Counted from the stretch's first letter, positions 27,743-37,018 are shown. The stretch is 54,584 nt of DNA from Bacillota bacterium (GCA_009711785.1 VENA01000036.1:1-54584); one strand, 5' to 3'. Notes: generated from the sequence alone by a model not told the origin. Made by a program: numbers and translations.

Positions 27743-28477
27743 TTATATAAAGTAAGATTTCATCTCATGACTTAACTCTAATATTGAATCATATGTTAAA
27801 CTAGCCTCTTTCATTATTTTATCAAGTCTATATTCAGGCCAAAAGTGTGTTAATACTAATCTTTTCACATTAGCTTCTGTAGCTAGTTTACCAGCCTGCT
27901 TTGCCGATAGATGAGGGGTTTCATCTGACCTATCCTTTTCTAATGTTCCTGCTTCACATAAAAATAAATCACTATTCTTTGCAAATTCAATTATATCATC
28001 ATTATACGAAGTATCACCGGAATAAACTAAAATTTTATTATCACTTTTTATTTTAACAGCATAAGTTGTAACTGGGTGTATCATCTTTTTAAAGCTTACT
28101 TCCAAATCATTTATTATTAAGTTTTTTGAATCATCTATTGAATTTATACTAAAGGCATTATTATAATTCATTTTTTCTAAAAAAGTATTATCATCAGTAG
28201 GACAAAAAATTGGTAAAGTAAACTTAGTTTTTTCATTATTATTTTTAAGCCCTATTGCATATTTCATTATTAAAATATCACTCATATGGTCACTATGTAA
28301 ATGACTTAATATTATAGCATCTAAATTCTTTAATTTAGTAAATTTAAACAATCTAGACAATACTCCATTACCACAATCAATTAAAATTTTCGTATTTTTA
28401 TATTCTATCAGATACCCTGAACAAGCGCTTCCAGCTTTGGGGTATGGACCATTATTTCCAAGTACAGTCAATTTCAT
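27743..28477 (-). CDS. MBL-fold metal-dependent hydrolase (RNase Z/YhfI-like)
   Basis: This 244-residue protein has a metallo-beta-lactamase fold: KLTVLGNNGPYPKAGSACSGYLIEY at the N-terminus, the metal motif SHLHSDHMSD (about 58-67), ILVYSGDTSYNDDIIEFA with the metal aspartate, and the late histidine in VLTHFWPEY. It resembles the YhfI/AtsA-like group related to RNase Z and lacks the long exosite arm of true tRNase Z. The substrate is unknown. It is the first gene of a two-gene unit with the TrmB-type regulator. Confidence 0.85.
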   Translation of the reverse strand: MKLTVLGNNGPYPKAGSACSGYLIEYKNTKILIDCGNGVLSRLFKFTKLKNLDAIILSHLHSDHMSDILIMKYAIGLKNNNEKTKFTLPIFCPTDDNTFLEKMNYNNAFSINSIDDSKNLIINDLEVSFKKMIHPVTTYAVKIKSDNKILVYSGDTSYNDDIIEFAKNSDLFLCEAGTLEKDRSDETPHLSAKQAGKLATEANVKRLVLTHFWPEYRLDKIMKEASLTYDSILELSHEMKSYFI

Positions 28478-28550
28478 TATATCACTCCTTTAATTAAAGT
28501 TTTCCCAAAACAACAAACTTTATTTTAACTTATAAAATAGTATAAAGAAA

Positions 28551-28577
28551 AAGCTCTTGACTGTAAAGCCAGAGCTT
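28551..28577 (-). terminator. Terminator after the ECF S component gene
   Basis: The arms AAGCTCTTGACT and AGCCAGAGCTT pair with one bulge and a wobble around a TTAC loop. UUUCUUU follows on the minus strand. Confidence 0.75.
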
Positions 28578-28583
28578 AAACCT

Positions 28584-29372
28584 TTAGTTATTAAAATTTT
28601 TAAAATATCTTGTTTTTCTTAAAGCTATAACAACAATAAAAGCTATTATTGCTCCACCAACAAATTGCAATAAATTAGCGGGTATACTAAATAATGGGAC
28701 TACTATATTTCCAAGTAAAAAACTCCCTGCAATATAATATCCTATCACCATCCATAAACCTGCCACTGTCATCCCCATTATACTACTTAAACTAAATGCT
28801 TCTTTATTACCTTTTCTAAGTATTATATATACCAATATAGCCATAACTGGTATCAAGATGATACTTACAAGCAATGAATTATTCACTAGACTTACTAAAC
28901 TTGAAAGTTCTTTCGTACCCTTTAGACCCATATCGGTAATTAATTTATTGGCTAATTCAGAATTAGCTAGGTTTCCTAATTTATCATTAAAAAAGTTTCT
29001 TATAGTAACTCCAAAAGCTAACCATATTCCAATAATAACTGTATTTATTATAGCTGTTATTGATTTATTACTTTTTCTTAGGTCATGGGATACAAAACCA
29101 ACTAAAGCTCCCATTATACCCTTTATTATTAAAGTTGGAATTGCCCATTGAGGATATCCATAAAGATCTGCTAAAGCAGAACCTAACCCTCCTGCAATAG
29201 CGCCGTGCTTCCATCCAAATAAAATTGCTGTTACAAATATCATACTATCGCCTGTATGTATATACCCTTGAGTAAAAGGTACAGGTATACGCGGTATAAT
29301 AGCAGTTGCAACAAATACTAAAGCTGTCATAAGTCCTCCATAAGTTAAGGATCTTATATCAAATTTTTTCAT
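28584..29372 (-). CDS. ECF transporter S component
   Basis: This 262-residue integral membrane protein has about six hydrophobic helices. The N-terminus RSLTYGGLMTALVFVATAIIPRIPVP, the conserved TQGYIHTGDSMIFVTAILFGWKHGAIAGGLGSALADL and PTLIIKGIMGALVGF are typical of substrate-specific (S) subunits of energy-coupling-factor vitamin importers. The substrate cannot be assigned, and the ATPase and T subunits are not in the window, suggesting a shared module elsewhere. An extended segment around residues 125-160 is not typical of the smallest S components. It appears to be a single-gene transcript with its own promoter and terminator. Confidence 0.85.
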   Translation of the reverse strand: MKKFDIRSLTYGGLMTALVFVATAIIPRIPVPFTQGYIHTGDSMIFVTAILFGWKHGAIAGGLGSALADLYGYPQWAIPTLIIKGIMGALVGFVSHDLRKSNKSITAIINTVIIGIWLAFGVTIRNFFNDKLGNLANSELANKLITDMGLKGTKELSSLVSLVNNSLLVSIILIPVMAILVYIILRKGNKEAFSLSSIMGMTVAGLWMVIGYYIAGSFLLGNIVVPLFSIPANLLQFVGGAIIAFIVVIALRKTRYFKNFNN

Positions 29373-29399
29373 TATTTTTCCCCCTTAATCATAACTTTA

Positions 29400-29440
29400 C
29401 CTCGGTACACTTTTATTATAGCATAATTGTATCGGTGCTT
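29400..29440 (-). promoter_or_regulatory. Possible promoter of the S component gene
   Basis: On the minus strand a perfect TATAAT (29416-29421) lies between the imperfect inverted elements ACCGATACA and GTGTACCGAGG. The -35 is poor, and the flanking repeats could be an activator or repressor site. Confidence 0.35.
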
Positions 29441-29480
29441 AAAGGGAAATTTTTAATCAGTTTAGTTGCATTGTATGGGT

Positions 29481-30845
29481 TCAATTCTTGTCTTTATCCA
29501 TATTTTTTTCAATTTCATTTAATCTTTCTATCTCTTCTTTTGTAAATGCATCTTTATTTCCGTATCTATCTTTATTATAGTATTTAGTTAATGTAGATAA
29601 ATTATTATAAGTAATCTTATCCTTATTAAATTTCATTAGATATTCATTTGGTGTAAAAAAAGTTTTATACTTATAACCCTTATTAATTAAGTTATTAACT
29701 ACTTGAATATAAACTATTCTTACCTTCGATAATTTTTCTTTACTTTCTTCTTTACTAAATATATTTGAGATTGTATTATAAACTTTCTTTATAGATTTTG
29801 TTAAATTCTTTTTAATATCCTCTTTGTTATAAATATAGTCTTTTTCCTCATTAGCATTATCGGAAGTCTCTTTTAATCTTACAAGTATTTCCTTTGTAAG
29901 CTTCCACATAATATAAATAACTATACCTGTTATAATTAATATAAAACCCCATTTGAATATAGCATTAATTATAGTTATAAACCTTTCAGGAGCTATCTGT
30001 TTTAAACTTTCAAACACTCCCTTATTTCCGTTCCCATCATTAATCTTTAGTAAATCATTTTCTTCTAAATTAAATTTAGCAGTTCTTTTTCTAAGAAAAA
30101 TGGCTATTTTATAGAATATGTAAACGAAGGGATATAATATCTTAACTAATATATTCCAAAATATTTCAAATGCAATATTAAAATATTTAATCTTTAAAGT
30201 ATTATTAAATATTAAAAAAAATAACACTAATACTCCAGTCGAAGAAAAGATATTGAACTTCATTAAATTTCTTTTTTTATTTATCATGTTTACTCTAGTA
30301 TTACTATATACATTAAGCAAGTTAAGTCTAGTTAGATATAAAATAGAAATTAAAAAATATCCTATAAAATAAGTCTCTAAGTTATTCATAAACCACCTAA
30401 GATTACCTAAGCCTATAGTCATCATTACAAAGAATATAGCACAAATACTAAATATAAACCTTTTAAAATATATTTCATATGTATCATTTCTTATAATAAA
30501 ATTCATACCCTTAATCCAGATAATAGTATAATAAAAAAATAAAATAAAATTAATAGCTAGACTATCATAAATAAAACCTGCTGATAATTTAGATGCACTT
30601 ATAGAAACTATAATACCAGTTATCGGTAATACTTTTCTATTTATTTCTTCCTCGCCTATCCTTACATAAAGATAACTTACTATATAACTTACACCGACTA
30701 CTATTAAACTAAATTGAAACATATAATTTAATTCAAATTCATAATAAAAACTTCTTATTAAAACTGTTGCTATTAAAAATATACGTAATACATCAAAAAA
30801 AGCTCTTAATATGATTTCTGTACTTTTATCTAAAAAGTCACTCAA
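29481..30845 (-). CDS. DUF4129 domain membrane protein
   Basis: This 454-residue protein has about five to seven N-terminal membrane segments in the first ~210 residues. Further helices lie near 220-260 and 290-320 (FIFKWGFILIITGIVIYIMWKL region). A cytoplasmic C-terminal DUF4129 domain has VRIVYIQVVNNLINKGYKYK, FFTPNEYLMKF and NKDRYGNKDAFTKEEIERL. In many bacteria DUF4129 is fused to a transglutaminase domain and encoded beside MoxR and DUF58 genes; no transglutaminase motif is seen here. The TTG start (AAGGTG upstream) overlaps the DUF58 gene by eight bases, so translation is coupled. Confidence 0.82.
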   Translation of the reverse strand: MSDFLDKSTEIILRAFFDVLRIFLIATVLIRSFYYEFELNYMFQFSLIVVGVSYIVSYLYVRIGEEEINRKVLPITGIIVSISASKLSAGFIYDSLAINFILFFYYTIIWIKGMNFIIRNDTYEIYFKRFIFSICAIFFVMMTIGLGNLRWFMNNLETYFIGYFLISILYLTRLNLLNVYSNTRVNMINKKRNLMKFNIFSSTGVLVLFFLIFNNTLKIKYFNIAFEIFWNILVKILYPFVYIFYKIAIFLRKRTAKFNLEENDLLKINDGNGNKGVFESLKQIAPERFITIINAIFKWGFILIITGIVIYIMWKLTKEILVRLKETSDNANEEKDYIYNKEDIKKNLTKSIKKVYNTISNIFSKEESKEKLSKVRIVYIQVVNNLINKGYKYKTFFTPNEYLMKFNKDKITYNNLSTLTKYYNKDRYGNKDAFTKEEIERLNEIEKNMDKDKN

Positions 30846-31992
30846 TTGCTACACCTTCTTTTTGTTGATCTAAATAGTAATCATAATATATCTCTATATC
30901 TTTATTTAAAATATTTTCTTTAGTAGTTTTACTTAGTAAAATTAATTTGACGCTATATTTATTATTAACTAGATAATTTAATACATTAATTAATTCATTA
31001 GATAAATATGACGTAATTAATACAATTGTACTACTTTTCCCTAGATATTTTGCTTTAACATTTAATATATCTTTCATAGGGTATGACCTAAAATATGAGA
31101 CCTTTGCTAAAGCATCTAATATTAGTCCCCTCTGACTAACTACATTTTTAGGTTCTATGAAATCTATATAATTTTCACCATCAAATAGACAATTAGAGGT
31201 AAATCCCACTTTAACATTTTCATTTAAAGCTTTATCTAAAATCGCTGCTGAAATACTTACACCTTTTTCTATTTCCTTTTCTTTTATATCTTGCCAGTGT
31301 ATTTTACTAGTCTGTACATCTAGATATATCATTATTGAAGGATCTGCAGTATAATCAAATTTCTTTACATGTAATTTATTTAATTTAGCTGTTGATTTCC
31401 AATCAATTGAATTAAAACTATCATTATTTGTATATTTTCTAACTCCTAAAATTTCAATTGGATCTGGTATAATCCATCTTTTAACAGATATTTCTCCTTG
31501 AGGGTTATTTTTGGGTAATATAAGCGTATTTAAAGGCTCAAATATAGGAAATACTGTTATATGTATAGGTTTTTTAAGATCAATTTCTCCAAAGGATATT
31601 CCTAAATAATCCCCAAGGGTTAATTTCACTTTATAAAGACTATAATATCCTCTTTTAGTAAAATAAAACTTATTATATCTTCTTACTCTTTGAAAGCTAA
31701 ATAAAGAAGTTATTGCTTTATAGTCCTTACTTTTATTAAAGTATTTATCAGAAACTATCTGGTCTTTAAATTTAAGATATTTTGGTATATCATAATAAAT
31801 TTCAATCCATGGTAATGGTAATAGCTTTTTATTTATTATTTCAGTAGTAATAGTTATTTCATCTTCCACAAAAACTTTTTCAACATCAACATATCTATCA
31901 TATTCTACTTTCTTTATAGCCCATTTTTTCCATAGAAAAGATAAAAGAATTATCAAAATTATAATTATTAACATTGAAATTATAGAATTCAT
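30838..31992 (-). CDS. DUF58 domain protein
   Basis: This 384-residue protein begins with one membrane-spanning segment (SIISMLIIIILIILLSFLW). Immunoglobulin-like beta-rich sequence (about 30-170) and the DUF58 region follow, marked by GVRKYTNNDSFNSIDWKSTAKLNKLHVKKFDY near residues 185-215 and a von Willebrand A-like continuation (MIYLDVQTSK). The family works with MoxR AAA ATPases in assembling cell-envelope or redox complexes. It is the middle gene of MoxR-DUF58-DUF4129, starting three bases after the MoxR stop. Confidence 0.9.
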   Translation of the reverse strand: MNSIISMLIIIILIILLSFLWKKWAIKKVEYDRYVDVEKVFVEDEITITTEIINKKLLPLPWIEIYYDIPKYLKFKDQIVSDKYFNKSKDYKAITSLFSFQRVRRYNKFYFTKRGYYSLYKVKLTLGDYLGISFGEIDLKKPIHITVFPIFEPLNTLILPKNNPQGEISVKRWIIPDPIEILGVRKYTNNDSFNSIDWKSTAKLNKLHVKKFDYTADPSIMIYLDVQTSKIHWQDIKEKEIEKGVSISAAILDKALNENVKVGFTSNCLFDGENYIDFIEPKNVVSQRGLILDALAKVSYFRSYPMKDILNVKAKYLGKSSTIVLITSYLSNELINVLNYLVNNKYSVKLILLSKTTKENILNKDIEIYYDYYLDQQKEGVAIE

Positions 31993-31995
31993 ATA

Positions 31996-32961
31996 TCAAT
32001 TAAACCTCTCTATTTTTTCTTCTACAGGAGTAGTAATATTAAAAAGAATCTGTTCTAAAATATCATCAACTGATTTTCCTTTCACTTGTACATTGCTATT
32101 TAACTTAATCCTGTGCCTAAGTATAGGTTTAACTAAATATTTTATATCATCAGGTATAACATAATCTCTACCTTTTATGGCTGCATAAGCTTGAGAGCTT
32201 TTAAAAAGAGCTATACTTCCCCTTGGACTTATACCTAATTCAATATCTTTATGTTCCCTTGTTGATCTTACTATATTAATTATATACTTTCTTATATCGT
32301 TATTAACATATACACTTTTAAAAGTCTTTCTTAAATTGAGGATATCTTTAGTGCTTACTACCGGTGTTATTTGAGTAATTGGATTAATATCTTTAAATCT
32401 CTCTAATATTTTTAATTCTTCATCTAATCCGGGATATCCCATAGAAATTTTCATTAAAAATCTATCTAACTGCGCTTCAGGTAATGGGAAAGTTCCAGCA
32501 GTTTCCACTGGATTTTGGGTTGCTATTACAAAGAAAGGTTCTTCTAAAAAATGAGTATTTCCATCTACTGTTACTTGATGTTCTTGCATAACCTCTAATA
32601 AACTAGATTGCGTTCTAGGTGTTGCTCGATTAATTTCATCTGCTAATATTATTTGACTTATAATAGGTCCTTTTTTAAACTGAAATTCTCCACTCTTTTG
32701 ATTATAATAATATATACCAGTTAAATCTGAGGGTAGTAAATCTGGAGTAAATTGTATTCTTTTAAAATTTGAATCTACTGATTTTGCTAAACTATTTGCT
32801 ATCATTGTTTTTCCTAATCCAGGAACGTCTTCTAAAAGTATATGACCTGAGCAGAGTATAGAAACCATAATTAAATCAACTACTTCATCTTTTCCTACTA
32901 TTACCTTCTGTATATTTTCCTTTATCTTTTCTGTAATAACCTTAATATCTTTTATTTCCAT
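31996..32961 (-). CDS. MoxR family AAA+ ATPase
   Basis: This 321-residue AAA+ protein starts at the ATG after AAAGGAGGATTACT; an upstream in-frame start at 33024 lacks an SD. The Walker A loop is LLEDVPGLGKTMIANSLA and Walker B is IILADEINRATPRTQSSLLEVM. Sensor 1 is FFVIATQNPVE and the arginine-finger region is LPEAQLDRFLMKI. MoxR ATPases act as chaperones for partner VWA or DUF58 proteins. It leads the MoxR-DUF58-DUF4129 cassette. Confidence 0.95.
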   Translation of the reverse strand: MEIKDIKVITEKIKENIQKVIVGKDEVVDLIMVSILCSGHILLEDVPGLGKTMIANSLAKSVDSNFKRIQFTPDLLPSDLTGIYYYNQKSGEFQFKKGPIISQIILADEINRATPRTQSSLLEVMQEHQVTVDGNTHFLEEPFFVIATQNPVETAGTFPLPEAQLDRFLMKISMGYPGLDEELKILERFKDINPITQITPVVSTKDILNLRKTFKSVYVNNDIRKYIINIVRSTREHKDIELGISPRGSIALFKSSQAYAAIKGRDYVIPDDIKYLVKPILRHRIKLNSNVQVKGKSVDDILEQILFNITTPVEEKIERFN

Positions 32962-33067
32962 AGTAATCCTCCTTTGAATTGTCTGAATATTATATACATT
33001 ATATGATATCACCATTATTACCATTTTTTGTTACACTCAACTTAATATTTATTTACATTTTTGTAAT

Positions 33068-33102
33068 AAGTAAGAGTGATCATAATATGATCACTCTTAC
33101 TT
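33068..33102 (-). terminator. Terminator after the holin-like gene
   Basis: A perfect 17-base-arm inverted repeat (AAGTAAGAGTGATCATA and its complement) overlaps the stop codon at 33097. UUACAAAAAUGU follows on the minus strand. The U run is modest but the stem is strong. Confidence 0.75.
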
Positions 33103-33387
33103 ATCCACATCTCTATTTTTCATTCTTTTCATAAAACTTTGCACATGTTCCTCATTATATACATTCTTTGTACCACTATGAAAACCCACTGAAGAGGCCG
33201 CAAGAAAAACCCCTGTAATTATACCCTTTAAAATATTGTCTGGTGAATAATAACCTATTCCTATAGCTAAACCAAAAACTAATGAAATTAAAGGAGCAAA
33301 TTTTTTAGAAAGGCCTAAATCTGTAACTACCTTTGTTAAAAAAATTATGAGGGGTATAACTGAAATATCATATATTTCGATATTCAT
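33097..33387 (-). CDS. Holin-like small membrane protein
   Basis: This 96-residue protein has two to three hydrophobic segments: ISVIPLIIFLTKVVTDLGL, then FAPLISLVFGLAIGIGYY, then GIITGVFLAASSVGFHSGTKNVY. The C-terminus is charged (MKRMKNRDVDK). The size, topology and the SGTKNV-type end resemble small phage holins, but no endolysin or other phage gene is nearby. It starts with a strong SD (AAGGAGGG) 33 bases after mrfB, so it may be co-transcribed with mrfAB. Function unknown; a domesticated holin or unrelated small membrane protein are both possible. Confidence 0.6.
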   Translation of the reverse strand: MNIEIYDISVIPLIIFLTKVVTDLGLSKKFAPLISLVFGLAIGIGYYSPDNILKGIITGVFLAASSVGFHSGTKNVYNEEHVQSFMKRMKNRDVDK

Positions 33388-33420
33388 AACATTCCCTCCT
33401 TCTTAATATATAATATGATT

Positions 33421-34662
33421 TTATAAAGGAGGTAGTGTAATTTTTTTATTGTTATTTTTGTTTAGTTTCCTTAAAAGTCTTCTTTTTCTATATTCTAATT
33501 TTTCAATTTCTTCTTTTTTATATCCCATCATTTTAAACTTATAAAAACTATTTATACCTTTTCCAGTAATTTCTAGAGCTTTTTTAAAATTTTTAGTTTT
33601 ATGTTCATGGTATTTAGCTAATTCTTCATATGGATAAAGTTCAAAAGTAATTTTATCTTTAATTAAATGTTCCCATATTTTAGTTGCTTTTTTATAATTT
33701 TTATTTCTTTTATATATAAAAGATAATTGTTTTAAACATCTATTTTTTAAAAATTCACTATCACTTTTTTCTAAAACTTTCAAATAACAATCTATTGATG
33801 TATCATATTCAAATAATTTTTCATGTATTTTACCCAAAGAATATAAATCTTTTAAATTTTCTACGTTAACAGTAGGATTTTCATATAACTTATTTATTAC
33901 TTTAAATAAAACCACCATAGATATTATATCAATCTTATTATGTTTCATAATTTTAACTATCTCTTTTTCATCTGAAGTCTTTAGATAATTAAAATATGCT
34001 TTAGGTATTAATCTTCCTTCAATATCATCTATCCTTTTAACATTTAGTATTTCTTTTTCTATATTATTAAGATTACATTTAATCAATCTTTCTTTAAATA
34101 ACCTTCTAGTTGGATGTAATAAATCAATATTACACATATTTTTTATATTACTTTTAATATTATTAAATATATATCTTCCATGTAATAATGGTATATCAAA
34201 GGATTTGCCATTGTATGTAACTAGATGAGTAAATTTTTTTAATATCTTTTGTATTTCATATAAAACAGATTTTTCTTCATTAAAATCCCTAATAAAATAT
34301 TGTTTTATTAAAAACTTATCATCCTTAAAATAACCAACGCCTATTAAAAATGCTATAGTGCCTACTCCTGATGATAGTCCCGTTGTTTCTGTATCAATGT
34401 ATAATATTTTTTTTAGTTCTTTTAAAAAAACCCTTTTATTACACATTTTATTTATAGTTTTTTTATTAACTTCCATTGCGTCTTTAATTTTTAATATTCC
34501 ATGCTTATAGTTAACATCGTACTCATTTTCAATTAAAAAACAAGTGCCAAATTTATTTTTTATTTCTCTTCCCTTTAATAAATCATTTTGTTTTTTAGTA
34601 TTTTTAGTTTCCTCTTTCTTTTTTTGACCCCTAAGTTTTATTAATTTTTCTCTTAAATTCAT
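33421..34662 (-). CDS. mrfB: MrfB/YprB-type exonuclease with TPR-like C-terminus
   Basis: This 413-residue protein has a ribonuclease H-like DEDDh exonuclease domain: LYIDTETTGLSSGVGTIAFL (about residues 89-108) with Asp and Glu ligands, LVTYNGKSFDIPLLHGRYIF, and KHNKIDIISMVVLFK with the late His and Asp. The C-terminal ~150 residues form helical tetratricopeptide-like repeats (YSLGKIHEKLFEYDTSIDCYLKVLEK). In B. subtilis YprB (MrfB) works with helicase YprA (MrfA) in repair of mitomycin C damage. Here the gene overlaps the helicase gene by 32 bases, the same pairing. Confidence 0.88.
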   Translation of the reverse strand: MNLREKLIKLRGQKKKEETKNTKKQNDLLKGREIKNKFGTCFLIENEYDVNYKHGILKIKDAMEVNKKTINKMCNKRVFLKELKKILYIDTETTGLSSGVGTIAFLIGVGYFKDDKFLIKQYFIRDFNEEKSVLYEIQKILKKFTHLVTYNGKSFDIPLLHGRYIFNNIKSNIKNMCNIDLLHPTRRLFKERLIKCNLNNIEKEILNVKRIDDIEGRLIPKAYFNYLKTSDEKEIVKIMKHNKIDIISMVVLFKVINKLYENPTVNVENLKDLYSLGKIHEKLFEYDTSIDCYLKVLEKSDSEFLKNRCLKQLSFIYKRNKNYKKATKIWEHLIKDKITFELYPYEELAKYHEHKTKNFKKALEITGKGINSFYKFKMMGYKKEEIEKLEYRKRRLLRKLNKNNNKKITLPPL

Positions 34663-36925
34663 TTTCTAATATCACCTCTAGGATATTAATAGCTTTCTGT
34701 TTACCATTTTCTCCAACTTCTTCAACAGGTCCTACACATGATGGACATCCACTTATACATTTACAAGATTTTATTAAGTTATAAACATTAACTAATAAAT
34801 CATAACTTAACTCATATAATTTTTCACTAAGCCCTATACCTCCTGGATATGTATCATAAATATATATAGTTGGAGCATTGGTAAAGGGTGATTTAACATG
34901 ATATATCGAATTAATATCCCTAGGATCACACATTAAATATATAGGTGTAATATTAACTAATACATTAGATATACCTAACATAGCATTTTTTAAATTTTCA
35001 TTAGACATATTTGTATTTTTAGGTATCTCAAACCAATAAGCTGTAGTTTGTAGTTCCTGTTCAGGTAGATTAACTTTCCCCCAACCTATATTTTCATGGG
35101 TATGAAATTTTATTTTTTTATACATTGTTACTAATGCTCTTATAGAAACTTCTCCTATGTATTTTTTTATTCCTTTTAAATCACTTTCTTTTAAAACATC
35201 TAATACATTAAGGTCTACAGAAAGACTAGCATCTGTATAATAATCTACATCTACCTGTTTTACAAAAGCAGTTTTGTTATTATAATCAAGTTTATTCACC
35301 TGATAAAGATTCCCTAAATGGATATATATTGCCTGTTCATGTAATAAAAGCGGTGCACTAAATTTATCAGTTTCACCAATAACTTTTCTTTTTGGCTTTG
35401 ATATATCTATAATAACAAAATTTTCATTTGATGTTGATCTAAGACTTATATTTTCTGCAGGATAAACATCTGACATCCAATACCACATATCTTCAACATG
35501 TCTTAATTCGTTTTCTTCTTCTAAAAAGTTAAGAACTTCTATAGTATTTTCTAGTCCAAACTTTTCTCCATCTTTAAAGGGTAACTCAAAAGCAGCACAT
35601 CTAATGTGATTAAATAGTATAATAAGATTATTTGGGTTTACATAGCATTTTTCAGTTGAATGTTTAAAAAAATAATCTGGATTATTAGCTATGTATTGAT
35701 CTAAAGGATTACTAGTTGTTATTAATAAAGAAACTGATTTTTTGGATTTTCTTCCTGCCCTTCCTGCTTGCTGCCATGTGCTTGAAATGCTTCCTGGATA
35801 TCCAATAGTAATTGAAGCATCTAAACTACCTATATCTATCCCTAACTCTAAAGCATTAGTGCTAACAACTCCTAAAATATCTCCTTCTCTTAATCCCTTT
35901 TCTATTTTTCTTCTTTCATTTGGTAGATAACCACCTCTATATCCTGTTACCTTATAATTTGATCCTATCTTTTTATCTACAAAATCCATAAGGTATGAAG
36001 TCATTACTTCAACACTTTTTCTACTCCTTGTAAAATAAATTGTTTGGATATTATTATAAAGAAAGGATTTAGCTAATTTATTTGCTTCAAGTAAAGCACT
36101 CTTTCTTATTCCTAATTGCCGATTAACAACAGGTGGATTATAAAATATGAAGTGTTTCTCTCCCGATGGGGCCCCATTATTGTCAATTAATTTAAATTTA
36201 TTTTCTACTAAATTTTCTGCTAATTCTTTTGGATTTCCTATAGTTGCAGAACAACAAATAAATTTAGGATTTGAGCCATAAAACTTACATATTCTTTTAA
36301 GTCTCCTTAACACATTAGCTACATGACTTCCAAAAACACCTTTATAATGATGTATTTCATCAATAACTATGTATTCTAAATTTTCAAAGAGTTTAACCCA
36401 TTTTGTATGATGTGGTAAAATACCTGAGTGTAACATATCAGGATTTGTCACAACAATATGGCCTGCCTTTCTTATAGCTTGTCTTGCATTTTTAGAAGTA
36501 TCACCATCATAAGTAAAGGTCTTTATATCTTCATCTAATTGTTCTATTATCCTATATAAATCGCTTACTTGATCTTGTGAAAGTGCTTTTGTTGGAAAAA
36601 GATACAACGCTCTTAAGTTTCTATTATTAACAATACTATTAAGTATAGGTATGTTATAACAAAGCGTTTTTCCTGAAGCTGTTGGTGTAACAATAACCGT
36701 ATTATTACCATTTAATGATTCTTTAATTGCATCATATTGATGGGAATAAAGCTTATCTATTCCCTCTCTTTCTAAAGCTTTAATTATATTTTTATGTATC
36801 CCATTAGGATATGATTTATATTTCCCTTCTCTTTTAGGAATTACTTTCCAATTTGTTATATTTTTTGAAATATTTTCAGATGATTTCAATTCATTTATTA
36901 GATTCTCAATATTAATAAAAACCAC
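34631..36925 (-). CDS. mrfA: MrfA/YprA-type DExH helicase
   Basis: This superfamily 2 helicase of about 761-764 residues has the Q-like LYSHQYDAI, Walker A VTPTASGKTLCYN, the DEIH box IDEIHHYKG, motif III CSATIGNP, and QQAGRAGRK (motif VI). A C-terminal DUF1998-type region has the four-cysteine cluster CKCISGCPSCVG. This is the MrfA architecture; with MrfB it repairs mitomycin adducts in B. subtilis. The GTG at 36925 lies inside the SD itself. A better-spaced start is AUU at 36914-36916, six bases after GAGGTG, which would make a rare non-AUG start. No LexA box is visible upstream. Confidence 0.9.
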   Translation of the reverse strand: MVFINIENLINELKSSENISKNITNWKVIPKREGKYKSYPNGIHKNIIKALEREGIDKLYSHQYDAIKESLNGNNTVIVTPTASGKTLCYNIPILNSIVNNRNLRALYLFPTKALSQDQVSDLYRIIEQLDEDIKTFTYDGDTSKNARQAIRKAGHIVVTNPDMLHSGILPHHTKWVKLFENLEYIVIDEIHHYKGVFGSHVANVLRRLKRICKFYGSNPKFICCSATIGNPKELAENLVENKFKLIDNNGAPSGEKHFIFYNPPVVNRQLGIRKSALLEANKLAKSFLYNNIQTIYFTRSRKSVEVMTSYLMDFVDKKIGSNYKVTGYRGGYLPNERRKIEKGLREGDILGVVSTNALELGIDIGSLDASITIGYPGSISSTWQQAGRAGRKSKKSVSLLITTSNPLDQYIANNPDYFFKHSTEKCYVNPNNLIILFNHIRCAAFELPFKDGEKFGLENTIEVLNFLEEENELRHVEDMWYWMSDVYPAENISLRSTSNENFVIIDISKPKRKVIGETDKFSAPLLLHEQAIYIHLGNLYQVNKLDYNNKTAFVKQVDVDYYTDASLSVDLNVLDVLKESDLKGIKKYIGEVSIRALVTMYKKIKFHTHENIGWGKVNLPEQELQTTAYWFEIPKNTNMSNENLKNAMLGISNVLVNITPIYLMCDPRDINSIYHVKSPFTNAPTIYIYDTYPGGIGLSEKLYELSYDLLVNVYNLIKSCKCISGCPSCVGPVEEVGENGKQKAINILEVILENEFKRKINKT

Positions 36926-36929
36926 CTCT
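36922..36929 (-). promoter_or_regulatory. SD site that points to an AUU start for mrfA
   Basis: The minus strand reads AGAGGTGG, then TTTTT, then ATT. The only in-frame GTG overlaps the SD, and the next in-frame TTG, nine codons past the ATT, has no SD. Initiation at AUU is therefore the best reading. Confidence 0.5.
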
Positions 36930-36974
36930 TAATTTTTGTTTTTTACTATTATATCACATATTATTTCATTATAG

Positions 36975-37018
36975 GATTATAAGAACCAGTAGAGGGTATT
37001 CTACTTGTTCTTATAATC
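36975..37018. repeat. Long inverted repeat upstream of mrfA
   Basis: The 19-base arms GATTATAAGAACCAGTAGA and TCTACTTGTTCTTATAATC pair with one mismatch around the six-base loop GGGTAT. No U run follows on either strand, so it is not a standard terminator. It lies between the DUF4177-type gene and mrfA and could be a processing element, operator or relic of a small palindromic repeat. Confidence 0.6.

Noticed and set aside
29373..29480. Vitamin riboswitch before the ECF S component
   Set aside because: The space between promoter and start is too short, and no conserved riboswitch core (TPP, FMN, cobalamin) is visible.
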